From Whitmania pigra (Eukaryota; Annelida; Clitellata; Hirudinida; Haemopidae): DNA of 64,000 bases. The stretch is from NCBI GenBank assembly GCA_021613335.1, contig JAJTWR010000353.1, forward strand, positions 167,501 to 231,500. Reading direction: 5' to 3'. Shown in pieces: positions 49,601 through 60,522 of this stretch. The notes below the pieces were generated by a model. That model saw only the letters and a list, made by a program, of their open reading frames with translations, was not told the origin of the DNA and did not search any database. Each line of letters starts with the position of its first letter. Positions within the stretch are counted from its first letter, which is position 1. The position numbers and the translations under genes were made by a program.

Positions 49601-50594
49601 TGAGCCATCGGTTTGGAGTCACAGGATTGCCAACAAGTAGGATGCTTCTTGTTTGTGTTATAAAAATATTGCCTAAAATTAATAATAAATATCTTGTTTT
49701 CAATTGCAGTAAAGATGTTCAGGTTGGTTTCTTTATTGCTTTTGCTCTTTTCTTAAGTGAATCTCCGTAAAAATGTCGATTGATTAATTTAAATTTCAAT
49801 CAAGTAACGGCAAGGAGAGGCTCGAGTACGAGGGGGAAAGAACAAGTCAAGACTTCATAAGCTTGGTGCTCAAGTGAGAATATATTCCTATCAGTTCAAA
49901 AGCCTTGCTGATGAAATAGTGAATGTGAATGCTAGATGTTCGATAAACTGGTATCAAAGTGTCGTCCAGTTAACATTGTGCACCAGAATTTAGTTATTTG
50001 GTTGGAAATGGAAACCTTAATGTTATGATCAGAATTAGTCATGTTAACTTACAGATCCTCCCTCTACATGTACTAATGAATAGCTAATTAATTATTCATT
50101 TTTTTAAGCCCCCCTCCACTGGTCGTTCCATTCGCAAACTTTCCGTCGGAAAATATCGTCCACATAAATTCACTTGAACAAATTGAAGCACTTCTGCCAA
50201 CAAAAGAGAGGGTTCTTGTCTTTTTCTACGATGCCTCGAATCCCAGGAATGTTGCGATTAGACCTGAATTTTGGGATGCTGCACTAAATGTCCCAGAAGA
50301 AAAGTTCCTGCTTGCTGCAGTTGATTGCCCTGCACACTACAGTAATTTTTTTGTTTTGCATTTCTTTTTTTAATCCATTTGTGTTCCAATTTTATTTATC
50401 TGTTTGAATGAATTCTGATAAATTCTAAAGGTCTGTGCCAGAAATATTCTGTGAGGTCATATCCTGCCTTCAAGTTATTTGTTGATGGGGAGTTTGATTC
50501 AAACTTTGACCTGACGAATCCTGTGACAAAGGAGTCTTTACTGTCATTCCTCTCGAAGGAGATAAAGAAGGAAACCCCAAAGATAGAGTTATAG
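43605..50594 (+). CDS. PDIA5: Multi-thioredoxin-domain protein disulfide isomerase, PDIA5-like, 25 exons, 752 aa
   Basis: ER oxidoreductase for disulfide formation and isomerisation. Exons: 43605-43643, 43901-44033, 44168-44252, 44379-44444, 44553-44598, 45121-45213, 45382-45442, 45561-45628, 45993-46084, 46171-46239, 46434-46570, 46706-46773, 47113-47194, 47295-47307, 47389-47454, 47666-47805, 47961-48031, 48206-48334, 48849-49020, 49364-49431, 49555-49636, 49710-49722, 49805-49873, 50109-50341, 50431-50594. Signal peptide at residues 1-22, then an inactive thioredoxin-like domain, catalytic domains with CGFC (176-179), CGHC (298-301), CGHC (421-424) and CSHC (545-548), and a last domain without CxxC. 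It ends in KIEL, a KDEL-like ER retrieval signal. Human PDIA5 has one inactive and three catalytic domains in 519 aa, so this protein is longer by about two domains. The acidic linkers beginning DPQPPKE and DPKEPPPPPP and the order of domains point to PDIA5; orthology is inferred. Confidence 0.92.
45925..45961. repeat. (AAT)n microsatellite
   Basis: About 11 AAT units, one ATT interruption, in the PDI intron before exon 9. Confidence 0.9.
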
Positions 50595-51549
50595 CTGAGG
50601 AACGTGAATGTGATGATCATTGTTATTTTAACCATTACGTATTATTTGGTTTCTGTGGCTCTCAGTAGTTTTGATTTGTCCCATTCAAAATTGCATTTAT
50701 TTGACTGATCATGCACAAAAATATTTCACTAAACTTGGTAGGCTAGATTTTTAGCCTTTTGGTTCAGTTTGTAATATCTGCTGGTGGTGGTAAGCCTGAT
50801 GACACAATCGTTCTTTTTGTCGTGCCTTGTGTATTTAATGAAGTTGATTATGTTTGAATAAAGGCTTTCAGAATTCTAAATTCAAATCAGTAGATTAACC
50901 AAATTATAATTACGGGCTTTTGGAGTGCAGGCAAACTTATTTCAGAATTAGGGTGCTAAGGCTGGTCCCTAGCTTCATCTCACAGAAATACACTTCTAAA
51001 TATGTCGAGTATACCTCTGACTCACTGCTACCACCGTAGTGTCTACGCTTTCACCGAAGCGTGGACGTCATGTTTTGTTGTAGACCCTCGGCTATTAAAT
51101 TCAATGAATAGTGCTTTGCTTTCGGCTCTTTCAGTGGCACTCACTCCCACGAGCACTGCACCTCTATTCTAGTTGAATAGTTCTACAGAGCACAACCGCC
51201 GCTACATTCTGCCGGTCCTTTGTCATTCACAACCGAGATGGCAAGGGCTGCGCGTTTAGGACGCACAAAGTGCCAAAGCGTTGGTATAAATCAATTTCTG
51301 AGTGAAACATGCAAATTAAATGTCGAATGCAATGGAATTATACCTTTAAGACCTTTAAAACTTCGAGATTATGAGAAATTATGACAGGCGATAAAGCGGA
51401 TGCAAAGACCGTCAAAGTGCTTTGTCTATGTTTCGGTTTATTACATATATATGCTTATGTTGCCTCGTCGGGCCGCTTATTGATTACTTCCAGGTCGCGG
51501 TTTTCGCGCGGATCGTTTTCGTAGTCTGATTATTTGGATTGCTGATAAA
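50595..51549. other. Intergenic between PDI and DRAP1
   Basis: The left part is the PDI 3' untranslated region, ending near AATAAA at 50857-50862. The rest, less AT-rich than usual here (about 51000-51260), should hold the DRAP1 promoter and leader. I see no other gene or RNA. Confidence 0.55.
50857..50862 (+). terminator. PDI poly(A) signal AATAAA
   Basis: Canonical hexamer about 260 bp after the PDI stop. Confidence 0.65.
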
Positions 51550-53185
51550 ATGCCTAACAAAAAGAAGAAATACAGTGCCAGATTTCCTCCGGTTAGCACC
51601 ATTACTTTAAATTTTCGTCAATGTTTTGGTCAAACAGCCGGCTACAACGCTTAGTGTAAACAAAGCTTTAAGTAAGATCTTGTTAACATTTGTAATCACT
51701 AAAAAACATTTTCTAGAATGCCTTTAGCTTGCGTTAAATGCACATGTTGAAGATAACGCTAAATTCAACTTCGTGACAGGCTAGGATAAAGAAGATAATG
51801 CAGAAAGATGATGAAGTTGGAAAAGTGGCTGCAGCAGTGCCTGTGATAATATGTATTGTTTAGATATTAGTTTATAAAAGAGGAATCACGATAAAATAAA
51901 TATGATGTGTTTTTTACAGCCAGATCATTGGAACTTTTTGTGGAGTCGCTAATCAAAAAGACCAACAATTTAGTTGTGTCCAGGAATGCTCGAACCCTCA
52001 CACCTCAGCATATGTTAGTGACAGGATGATGATTGTCTTTAACAATTTTAAAATAAATTCTACATCAACATTTCTTGTTACAACATGTTTGATCGTACAA
52101 CATTAGAGTTTATTTTGACCAACAGAAAACAGACAGTCCTTGTAGAAAATGAGTTCAAGTTCCTACATGAACTTGTGTCGACCATACCCGACGTACAGTG
52201 TACAGAGGACGAACAACCTTCTTCGCACCTTCCCCATCAACCTCCACTTCAAGAGGTCTCCTCGTCCCGGCCTGCCACTGACCATGCCACCACGGCAACT
52301 AACGCCAACAACACATCTTCGACGAGCCTCGCCAAACCAGGTGGCAAACAGAGAGGAAGGTTTGTTTGAAATTCTACACTGGCACATTTTAACCTTAGAG
52401 TAGTGGAATTTAGTGGTTGCTTTGTTGTTTTGCAATCCTATTCCAAGAACTCCTGAACTTTCCAAAAAGTTAAAATCAAATTAGTCTCTTAGTTTATGTT
52501 TAATTGCATTAAAATGGCAGAATATGTAGGGCGACATATTTAAATTTTTTTTTTTTAAATTCTTCAGTGCTGTCTTTTTCAATTCACTTTGCTAATAATT
52601 TTCTGGACTGTTTCTCTTCAAGCAGAATGATGCTATTTTGTCTGCCAATTTCTTAAAAACTGAAGGCATCAATTAAGCATCTTAAATGCAATTCCTGTTT
52701 TTTAACCTAAATTAAGCATTTTTTCTAAATTCCTACAGCTGTTTAAATGTAATTGTTTTACAAAAGTCAATAACATTTTAATAACAATAGAATTGAAAAT
52801 TGATGAGTGTTTGATTGTGTAAGGGATACTAAATGTTCAACTGATGCAGTTGTGTTTCATGGTTTAAAGTCTCCTTTCATTGGTAATGCTTTGATTTTAA
52901 ACATTATGAATATTTAATACCTTTGAAATCATTAAAAGTAGCACCCTTGCATTTCAATGACAATGAATAGAGTCCCATGCTGCTAAGAAACTGCATGGCA
53001 TCTGACATGCTATTATTTAATATTCTCTGCACAAATCTAACCAAATTACACAAATTAATTCATGTTATATCCACAGACCCAGAAAGATAAAGCCAGAGGA
53101 AACGAAACAGAGCAGACCAAAGAAACCCAGGCTAGCTTCGACAGTGGAGGAATGTGACAGTGAAGTGGGTGATACTCACCTTTGA
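51550..53185 (+). CDS. DRAP1: Dr1-associated corepressor, NC2-alpha, 5 exons, 183 aa
   Basis: Histone-fold partner of Dr1 (NC2-beta). The dimer binds TBP on DNA and blocks TFIIA/TFIIB entry, repressing or retuning RNA polymerase II transcription. Exons: 51550-51591, 51780-51852, 51920-52013, 52126-52359, 53077-53185; frame kept, 183 aa (human 205). The first residues MPNKKKKYSARFPPARIKKI and the stretch DDEVGKVAAAVPVIISRSLE are the H2A-like histone fold, about residues 10-90. The fold continues through LVVSRNARTLTPQHIKQTV and LVENEFKFLHELV. The tail is Ser/Thr/Pro-rich with basic patches KPGGKQRGRPRKIK and RPKKPR, which could serve as nuclear localisation signals. Confidence 0.95.
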
Positions 53186-53867
53186 TGTATATATGTATAT
53201 ATTTATGCCACTTCAAGAAACTTTAATGCGCACCATCCAAGCTGGACATTTCTGGATATGTCGTTGTTTCAAAAAGCATTTGTATGAATAAAGCCTATTA
53301 CATTCTCTATTGGTGGCTTGTGGGAATAATACCAAATTTTCAAATGGCTTCTGATTTTGGACCTCAGTACAGGCGGGTCTGTAATTGGCCTTAAGAATGC
53401 ATTGCCCACAAATCCAATCATCTTTTATTTCTTTGGCTTTCAAATGGTAGCAGAAGGTTTTTTTGGCTCAGTTTTTATGAGCACGTTCAGGACATTAATA
53501 TCTGATGTGGATCGTCATTGATCTGACAATTAAACATGTTGCAAGCCATTAACGTAGACAAGCCCAAAACTTTTATTGGCAGTTCTTTAAATTTATTCAT
53601 ACGTAGAAATTTTAAATTGACTCATTGACACGCATTTTTGGAGACTAGCACAGTTTAATCACTTTCTTTAAAATGCCACTTGAGTCACAGTTCAGCTGAG
53701 TTGAAGTGGTGTTTTGCCAATCAGAATTATGTGGTGGATTTGATGAGGCTTTCAAATTTCTTGTTTTAAAATGCCTATATTATTCCTATATTACTGTAAG
53801 GTACAAAATACTTTTATCGAAAATGTATTTTTCAAATAAATATTGATTAGATTTAAATGAAGCAAAC
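53186..53867. other. DRAP1 3' region and leader of the next gene
   Basis: Contains AATAAA at 53287-53292 for DRAP1. The frame that starts at 53868 has an in-frame stop at 53844-53846, so its start codon cannot be extended here without an upstream exon. Confidence 0.55.
53287..53292 (+). terminator. DRAP1 poly(A) signal AATAAA
   Basis: Canonical hexamer about 100 bp after the DRAP1 stop. Confidence 0.65.
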
Positions 53868-55128
53868 ATGGTCTCAGCACTCTACCACTTATCCATGCAC
53901 GGTGAAACATTAGAGATTGAGGTTTGTAATCAGGTTTGTTCGTTGAAGGAGACGTGCAGTGGCAGTGAAGAGGAGAACAAGGAATCCAACGACCAATCAA
54001 AACAGGCCGAGAAGGCTTCCTCCTCCACGAAACTTGCCCACTATCTCCCGCCCTGTCCGAGCATGCCGGCCACGTTGCCGAACACAATTCTCTTCAACGC
54101 TCCCCTTCTGACCGGACAAAAGAATCACACCCTCGGTGAAGCCTTTCCAACGATTTCAATGGAGCTTCCGAAAATGTCCGACGCTTACATGACACTTAAC
54201 GGTACTACGACCGGTTCTTCTCTGGCAAGTCAGCAACTTAGTACTGCCCAACATACTCCATCCAACGAGGAAGCTTTAGATTTGTCTACTTCTGGTGGTA
54301 AGAACGGGGACTTGAAAGTCAAGAAGGATGTGGCCGGTTCTGAATCTGTTGTGGGTCACCAAAATCTTCTTCAGAACAAAACAGTACCCAGGACTTTCTA
54401 CATGACCAGCATTCTGAATGCCAACGTTCACACCGTGAGTGGACCTGGACTCTTGGATGCTTCAATGAACCAACCCCAACAACACAGTGAAGCTTACAAG
54501 CTAAACATACCTAAAATTTCAGTCCAGAAACCAGGACAACCGCTCATCAGACAAGATATTATGTCCCCGAGCGCCCTGGCTCCGGGGAGCAGGCCATCCC
54601 TCTCACAACCTCTTCAGAATTTGTAAGTCTTTAGCCTGGCAGTTATTTTTTAAATATCGGCTACCATTCTATTTATGATGTTGGTTATTTATGCTTGTAA
54701 TATAGTGATATACTTTTGAAAATATTATATAATTATAACAAATAATTGAAAATATAGTATTATTGACAGTAATATGATAACATATAGCTAATCATAAAAT
54801 CAAATCTCGATCCAGTGACCATCCGGCCAGACCCGCTGGTTCTCCACCGGCCGTAACGTACCAGTTCCAAAATCTTGCTCAGAAAGGCCATCAGATAATA
54901 TTTTCACAAATGAGACCAGACATGGCTCAGAACATCCCGGCTGATGCTCAGATGTTTAACGCCGGCAGTCCTGTGAGGTTATTGCAGTATCCGAGATTTG
55001 TCTCTCTGGTTCCGGGGGCTCAGTTTGGGGGCATCAAATCGCCCAACCCACCGAGCGAGGAGTCGAAACTAAATCCACAACCCGAAAAATGCCCAACCAA
55101 AGACTCTGCGAATGAAAGTCAGTCATGA
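53868..55128 (+). CDS. Unrecognised Ser/Pro/Gln-rich protein, 2 exons, 355 aa
   Basis: Exons 53868-54622 and 54816-55128 join in frame (GTAAGT donor, CAG acceptor). I do not recognise the protein. It is low in hydrophobic order and rich in Ser, Pro, Gln, Asn and Leu, with no membrane segment and no classical domain. An EALDLSTSG stretch near residue 140 resembles the PxDLS peptide that binds the CtBP corepressor, but lacks the proline. The second exon has NLAQKGHQIIFSQM and a Pro-rich tail. A transcription-related role would fit the composition but is only inference. An upstream non-coding or coding exon may be missing. Codon use and base composition are more GC-rich than the introns around it, which supports coding. 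Confidence 0.75.
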
Positions 55129-56793
55129 CACTTCCATGTCCCGATGTACGTGCTAACTCCGTGCTGTCCGTCTCATAATCGTCGTGTGCGATGACACGAA
55201 ACTGCTCCAATTGCGACTTAATGGTTCGATTCACTGAAACGACTTTTCTTCGTGTAAAATAGAAACTTTTTCCTCATGATTTATTTCAGTAAATTATAAA
55301 CTTTTCAAAGGGAAATAATTTCCGCTTTCAATGTTTTTGTTATCGAAGGAATGGAGGTTTTTGAAAGCATGTTTTTTGAAGACTTAATAATCATTATGAA
55401 GTCGATTGATTACATTGTGCAAGAAACATGTCTTACTTATTACATATTACGATGAAGATGGTGTTCGGAATGATTGAAATTGTTTTCGTTTACTTTTGTC
55501 CCAATATTTCTCTATTATGTTACTTGGACGTGGTGCGACTCGAGCTGTTTTACCACAGGTTAATCCAGCTGAATTAATTTCCTTTTTGTTGCACTTGAGT
55601 CGTTAAATACTTATTTTGAACAAGAATTTTAGAGCATGATGAATTCGTTGCCATGTATTTATTTCGAGCCATCAACGAAGCAATATAGAGTTGATGGCAA
55701 TTTTCTCATTTGACTACAATAGGCAACAAGTTTATTGTTAGGTGTGTTGGCTTCCTAATATTTGGATAGGCAAAGTTTGGCTTTGAAGATTAACCAGTTC
55801 TGTAGAGGGTAACTGGCACAATGAACTGTAAATTATACTTGGGGTCGTTTGGGCAGTGTCCGCGTACGCCTCTTGCAACAGATAGAAAATTCGGAGGTAA
55901 CGCATTTCAACTTCATTTAACCGATGAGATAATAAATCCTAGGTATCTTATGATATCGTTTTGGATCAGCAATGAGTGTCAGGCCAAATGTGCGCTCAGA
56001 ATTCTCATCTTCACCCATTACACAATATATTAATAATAATGGGGCAAAATTAAAGTTTAAAAATAGAATGCCAATATGGATCGATAAATAGCTGGGGACA
56101 CACACTGCTTTCTGTGCGGAGCCTAAGAATTTAAATTAAGCAGAAAATGGACACTAAGGAAGAGCAGAAGGAACATCATTTTACAAGCATGCAACAATTT
56201 AATCAGCGGTTGAAGCTAAACAAATAACTTAAATTTTTTTTAATCGCCATCTTAATTGTACATTAAACGGTAATTTAGACGATGTTTTTAAGAAATTATA
56301 AATATAGTAAAAAAAACGTGTCTCTGTTCTGTTAGCAAAAACGGTATCTACATAAATATTCCGGAAATCGTAATCAACACATATAGAGTTGTCCACTGGT
56401 GCACTATTCATCCATGGTGCACATAGGTGCTCTAAACTGGCTGTCCGCGCGCATGTTGGCTTGTGCTTGCCCGACAAATTTAATCTTGGCGCAACCTCGA
56501 TACGGAGGGGTTGTCTCCTAAAGGCGGTCAGCGTTCGACAGCGCCAAGCTGTTATTTAATATATTCGCTTTTAAGAGCACTACATAGATCCTGTGAATGA
56601 GGAAACTATGCCTCATGACTGATATCCTGACTGATTAAATATGGTTGGATGCAGAAGGTTAGCATGCTGGGAATGATTTTTCAAATTAATTTTGAGTTAA
56701 AACAGTTCCAATCGTATCACAGGCATTCGCTTTTTTGATTGATAGTTGATTTGCTGCAAAATTAGCTTTGGTTGTTGATCTGAAGTAAGAACC
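55129..56793. other. Intergenic, 1.7 kb
   Basis: Probably 3' untranslated sequence of the 355-aa gene on the left (an AATAAA lies near 55932) and the promoter of the 444-aa gene on the right. No other supported gene. Confidence 0.5.
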
Positions 56794-58128
56794 ATGACGT
56801 ACACGAACTTCGGACTTCCAAGATACGTGATTGCAATCTTACATATAATGGAGGCCCACAAAGACTGCTTAAAATGGACAGTGTCCGAGCGGTCCCACAA
56901 GCTAAGTTTAACTCTTACTTGGGATTTCAAATATCGTGAAGGAAAGAACAAAAAGACATTTTGGGAAAAATTACAAAATACCCTCAAGGGTAACAGCGGA
57001 AACGGAGGAAGCAGCAAATCCAGTTCAGGAGCTAGCGGCAAATCAAGCAATGAAGAATCTTCTGATATTCCTAGGAATTTAATTCGATTCATTAAGCACC
57101 TGGAAATGGAGACGAAAGAGGAAGAAAGGGGCTTGCAAATAGCCAGGCAATCCCTTCAACGCACCAGTCAAATGCGCAATAATAGTCAGCAGGCAATGAT
57201 GCTGAGACGCCAACAGCACTGGTCTAGATATTCTCTCCAGTCTCTGCCAATGCGCTTGCAATCGTCGAGTCAAACCCAGTTAACCAAACTGGCAGATGCC
57301 GGACAAGCGGGAACGCATCCAGGTCTGAACCACCAGCGACTTCAACAACAGCGCTACAACGCCATGAAGAGCTTTGCCAGTTACCATCACTTACCATCTC
57401 GAGACACTACGTCGCCTTTCCATTCCAGCTGGCCAGACGGGAGCTTTGAAGCATCTTCCGACCAGGTGGACGACGGCTGCACTCCAACCGAGAACGTCAT
57501 TGCCTCAGGAGGACCTCCGAATCAGACGGGACATGCAACAGGAATCATTCCCAACAACCCTGGATGGTCGATTGGAAGACTAAAACCGGCAAATCTCGAG
57601 CAGGGAGATGGCATAACGGGAAGGATACAACCCGAAACGTCTAGCGTTTCTTGCAGAGGTGATGAATTGGACGATGATTCTGAGGTCAATGACTCGTCCT
57701 TGACTACAGGACCCCCAGTTGGGCGGAGGAGTGCTTCCCGCTACTCGGGTCAAATTCAACAAAAAGTCAACGGGAATGTGGGAAGAAAACCTTTACACGT
57801 CACAAGAAGCTCTTCAGAACACCGAAGAAGCATCAGCGCCGGCGGAAACAACGGCTCCAGAAACCCGGCAGCCATCCGACGCAGGGATCCGTGTAGCAGC
57901 CAGATGGGACTCAATGATGCTTTCATCAAACAGAAAGGCACCAAGGCAATTTTGCCGGCTAATTCCAAGTCTTCTGCCGCCATAACGTCTGAATCTGACT
58001 CGGCATCTGAGGTCCAAAGCGACGACGACGAACCGAATCAACGAAAGCACACGGTCAATCAGACGGTTATCAGGTGTTTGGACAGTTGTGACAAAATACT
58101 CTTTCGCCACTCGACTACTATCACTTGA
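56794..58128 (+). CDS. Unrecognised single-exon Ser-rich protein, 444 aa
   Basis: One uninterrupted frame from ATG at 56794 to TGA at 58128. The first 60 residues look folded: YVIAILHIMEAHKDCLKWTV and LSLTLTWDFKYREGKNKK are followed by FWEKLQNTLKG. After a Gly/Ser spacer comes a second ordered block, NLIRFIKHLEMETKEEERG and a Gln/Arg-rich helix with QQAMMLRRQQHW. The rest is low complexity, with Ser/Arg-rich (RRSASRYSGQ, SSSEHRRSISAGG) and acidic patches. No signal peptide or membrane helix. I cannot name a family. It is intronless in an intron-rich region, like the transporter next to it. An upstream exon cannot be ruled out. Confidence 0.75.
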   Translation: MTYTNFGLPRYVIAILHIMEAHKDCLKWTVSERSHKLSLTLTWDFKYREGKNKKTFWEKLQNTLKGNSGNGGSSKSSSGASGKSSNEESSDIPRNLIRFIKHLEMETKEEERGLQIARQSLQRTSQMRNNSQQAMMLRRQQHWSRYSLQSLPMRLQSSSQTQLTKLADAGQAGTHPGLNHQRLQQQRYNAMKSFASYHHLPSRDTTSPFHSSWPDGSFEASSDQVDDGCTPTENVIASGGPPNQTGHATGIIPNNPGWSIGRLKPANLEQGDGITGRIQPETSSVSCRGDELDDDSEVNDSSLTTGPPVGRRSASRYSGQIQQKVNGNVGRKPLHVTRSSSEHRRSISAGGNNGSRNPAAIRRRDPCSSQMGLNDAFIKQKGTKAILPANSKSSAAITSESDSASEVQSDDDEPNQRKHTVNQTVIRCLDSCDKILFRHSTTIT

Positions 58129-58674
58129 GCTAAATTCCTGGCAGTCAAGAATGTAACCGCTGAGAAACTAACACAAACTTTTTATTTGGAAAACCTAGAA
58201 CAGTTCATTTCTTATGAATTTTTGTTTTGTTTGAGTAATTAACAATGCTGCTCCAATTTGATGACAGAACTATATTTTATTTCATGTGTCTGGATACAAT
58301 CTCAGAGATTAAACAAAAATAAGTATAAAACTCAAATCCTGACAGGAGTTCATCGATGAGCGGTGCATGTTGTTCTGTTATTAAGAATTATTTGAATAAA
58401 GGATGGTTAATGCATTAAAGAATTATCTGGCTAAATTAGGTTCAATGAAGTACCGTAACTCAGAAGATAGTCTGCAAAAAATCTGTAAACGGAGTGAGTT
58501 AATCATCTAGTTATCTACAGTCATGAATCAAGACAATGTCTTTCAGATCTTTCAACAACCTAGAAGTGCAACAAAATAACTTAGTCGTTCACCATCCTAA
58601 TCCACAAAATATACAAATGCAAATCGCAAAATACGCAAACACGAAAAAACATGTCGGAAAAATTTGTCAAGCGA
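58129..58674. other. Convergent 3' region
   Basis: 546 bp between the stops of the 444-aa gene (+) and the transporter (-). AATAAA at 58395-58400 serves the plus strand, and minus-strand AATAAA hexamers are also readable. No gene. Confidence 0.6.
58395..58400 (+). terminator. Candidate poly(A) signal AATAAA of the 444-aa gene
   Basis: Canonical hexamer about 270 bp downstream of the stop. Confidence 0.5.
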
Positions 58675-60120
58675 TCACGGTTCCGGTGCTACTTCATTTT
58701 TTGCAAACTGCTTTTGAATCTCTTCCAGGGAACGCCCTTTAGTCTCAGGAAGACAGAGAGCCACGAACAAGCATCCCAGGAGGCAGCAAACACCAAACGC
58801 CCACATGGTTCCATGCTGCTTCAGTATTTTAGTGGCAGTGTCTATTAAATTTGTTGTGAGGAAAGCAAAGAGCCAATTCGTAACCGTGGTGAGACCCAGA
58901 CCAAAACTCTTGGCTTTTGGAGGCATAATTTCAGCAGTTGCCAACCACGGAATGGAACTCCAGCCGAGTGAAAATGCACATATGAATGCACTCACACTCG
59001 TTAGAGAGAGCCAACTGAGGCTGGTGGTAACTTTTACTACGTTTACCAAATAATAAAAAGTACCGAAAGCGGCGAGGCTGGCTGCCATGGAAATCCCGGA
59101 GAAGAGAAGAAGCACTCGTCTTCCCAAGCAATCTATCAAGGAGCAGGAAACAGCCGTAGATAAAACGAGCATAATCCCGACGACGATAGTGGGCAGTGCC
59201 ACGTTGTCTCCAAAACCGGCATTAGAAAAAACCGATGCCAAGTAAAAAATGATAGTATTGATGCCAGTCATCTGTTGGAATATCATGAGTCCCATACCAA
59301 TAAGAATTGGTTTGTAAATTTCTGGCCGAGAAAGGTCTGACAAAGACATACCAACTTCCTGTTCAGCTTCATGGCCAGCAGTGAAAGATTCCAGAAAGGC
59401 TAATTCTATCTCAGCCCTCTGGTCATTATTGTGCAACCATTTCAAGGACTCAAGTGCTTTATTTGGCTTGTTCTTGGAGATAAACCATCTAGGAGATTCT
59501 GGAACAATCAGCATCATCCCAGTGTAAAAAAGAGAGATGGCCAAGCAAACCAAAGCCAAATAATTCCAAGAAAGAAATACACCAAAAACATAAGACTGCA
59601 AAATTCCAATTGTGATGGCCAGCTGGAAACAGCAGCCCAAAATTCCTCTTCGAGATTTCTCAGCAACCTCTGTAACATAAATTGGAACTGCCAGTGACAC
59701 CATCCCCGCACCCAAACCAGTTAATATCCTGCCAGCCAAGATCAGTGGCACATGCTGTCCTATCAAAATCATGAACCAGCCAAGACCCATTGGAAGATTG
59801 AGAGAAATAAGTGTCAATTTCAATCCAAGTCTTGATCTTAATTCTCCGCCGATAGGTCCGCCAAAAAGTGCCCCAATGGCCATCAGGGATCCAAACCATA
59901 CTTTGTTTTCTTCAGTTTTTAGAATTTTTGTGAAATGTTCGTCAGTAAGAGCTGGAGACGAGTAACCAATTACAAGACCCATCATTAAAGCTCCTATGCA
60001 TGCAATCAATGATGCAATCACATCTCGGAAACATTTCTTTCCATTGTCTGCAGGAACTAGCACTTCTTCGTCATTTTCCGTTGGTGGTTCTTCGCTTTGT
60101 GAAACGGTTGAATCCATCAT
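58675..60120 (-). CDS. Sugar transporter, major facilitator superfamily (GLUT8/Tret1-like), single exon, 481 aa
   Basis: Twelve-helix hexose or trehalose facilitator of the plasma membrane or internal membranes. Family motifs are all present: GGPIGGELRSRLG after helix 2, RGILGCCFQL in helix 5, PESPRWF (207-213) before the central loop, FQQMTGINTIIFY (281-293) in helix 7, LGRR (332-335), GWSSIPWLATAEIMP in helix 10 and the terminal PETKGRSLEE (458-467). Start is the first of two adjacent ATGs (60120 or 60117). The closest relatives are likely insect Tret1-like and vertebrate GLUT6/8-type carriers; the substrate cannot be read from sequence. There are no introns, whereas other recognised genes here have four or more, so a retrocopy origin is possible. 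The frame is intact. Confidence 0.94.
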   Translation of the reverse strand: MMDSTVSQSEEPPTENDEEVLVPADNGKKCFRDVIASLIACIGALMMGLVIGYSSPALTDEHFTKILKTEENKVWFGSLMAIGALFGGPIGGELRSRLGLKLTLISLNLPMGLGWFMILIGQHVPLILAGRILTGLGAGMVSLAVPIYVTEVAEKSRRGILGCCFQLAITIGILQSYVFGVFLSWNYLALVCLAISLFYTGMMLIVPESPRWFISKNKPNKALESLKWLHNNDQRAEIELAFLESFTAGHEAEQEVGMSLSDLSRPEIYKPILIGMGLMIFQQMTGINTIIFYLASVFSNAGFGDNVALPTIVVGIMLVLSTAVSCSLIDCLGRRVLLLFSGISMAASLAAFGTFYYLVNVVKVTTSLSWLSLTSVSAFICAFSLGWSSIPWLATAEIMPPKAKSFGLGLTTVTNWLFAFLTTNLIDTATKILKQHGTMWAFGVCCLLGCLFVALCLPETKGRSLEEIQKQFAKNEVAPEP

Positions 60121-60522
60121 ATTTCTTTCAGTTCAGAGCATTTATGGAAAAAAAATCAAAAACCTAGGTTGCATAAAACAAATTCCAATAGTGCAAAAAA
60201 GTTACGTAAACTGAACGACAATTAATCATTTCTAAAAAATAAACAAAGGGATTCCCCAATTGATATATCTATCACGAGATAATGAAATGATCACTGAACG
60301 TCATCAATTAATTTCTCTAATTATCTACATTTTGCTTCTTGTTTTTTTAAAGTGTCATTCACATTTAGCCATAAATGGCATTTAATTGTTAAATTATCTG
60401 ATCTATTTGGGTCAGCATTAAGCCAAATTCTCCACGTAACATATTATGTATTTTATACTTGATGAATTTCATATTACCTATTACACCCTCCCAAACACGA
60501 AATGACCTCAGGTTATTTACAT
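60121..60522. other. Transporter upstream region
   Basis: Must contain the promoter and leader of the sugar transporter. No other feature is seen up to the hAT target duplication at 60515-60522. Confidence 0.5.

Noticed and set aside
51121..51145. GGCTCTTTCAGTGGCAC, reminiscent of a histone mRNA stem-loop
   Set aside because: The stem does not pair properly and no histone gene is nearby.
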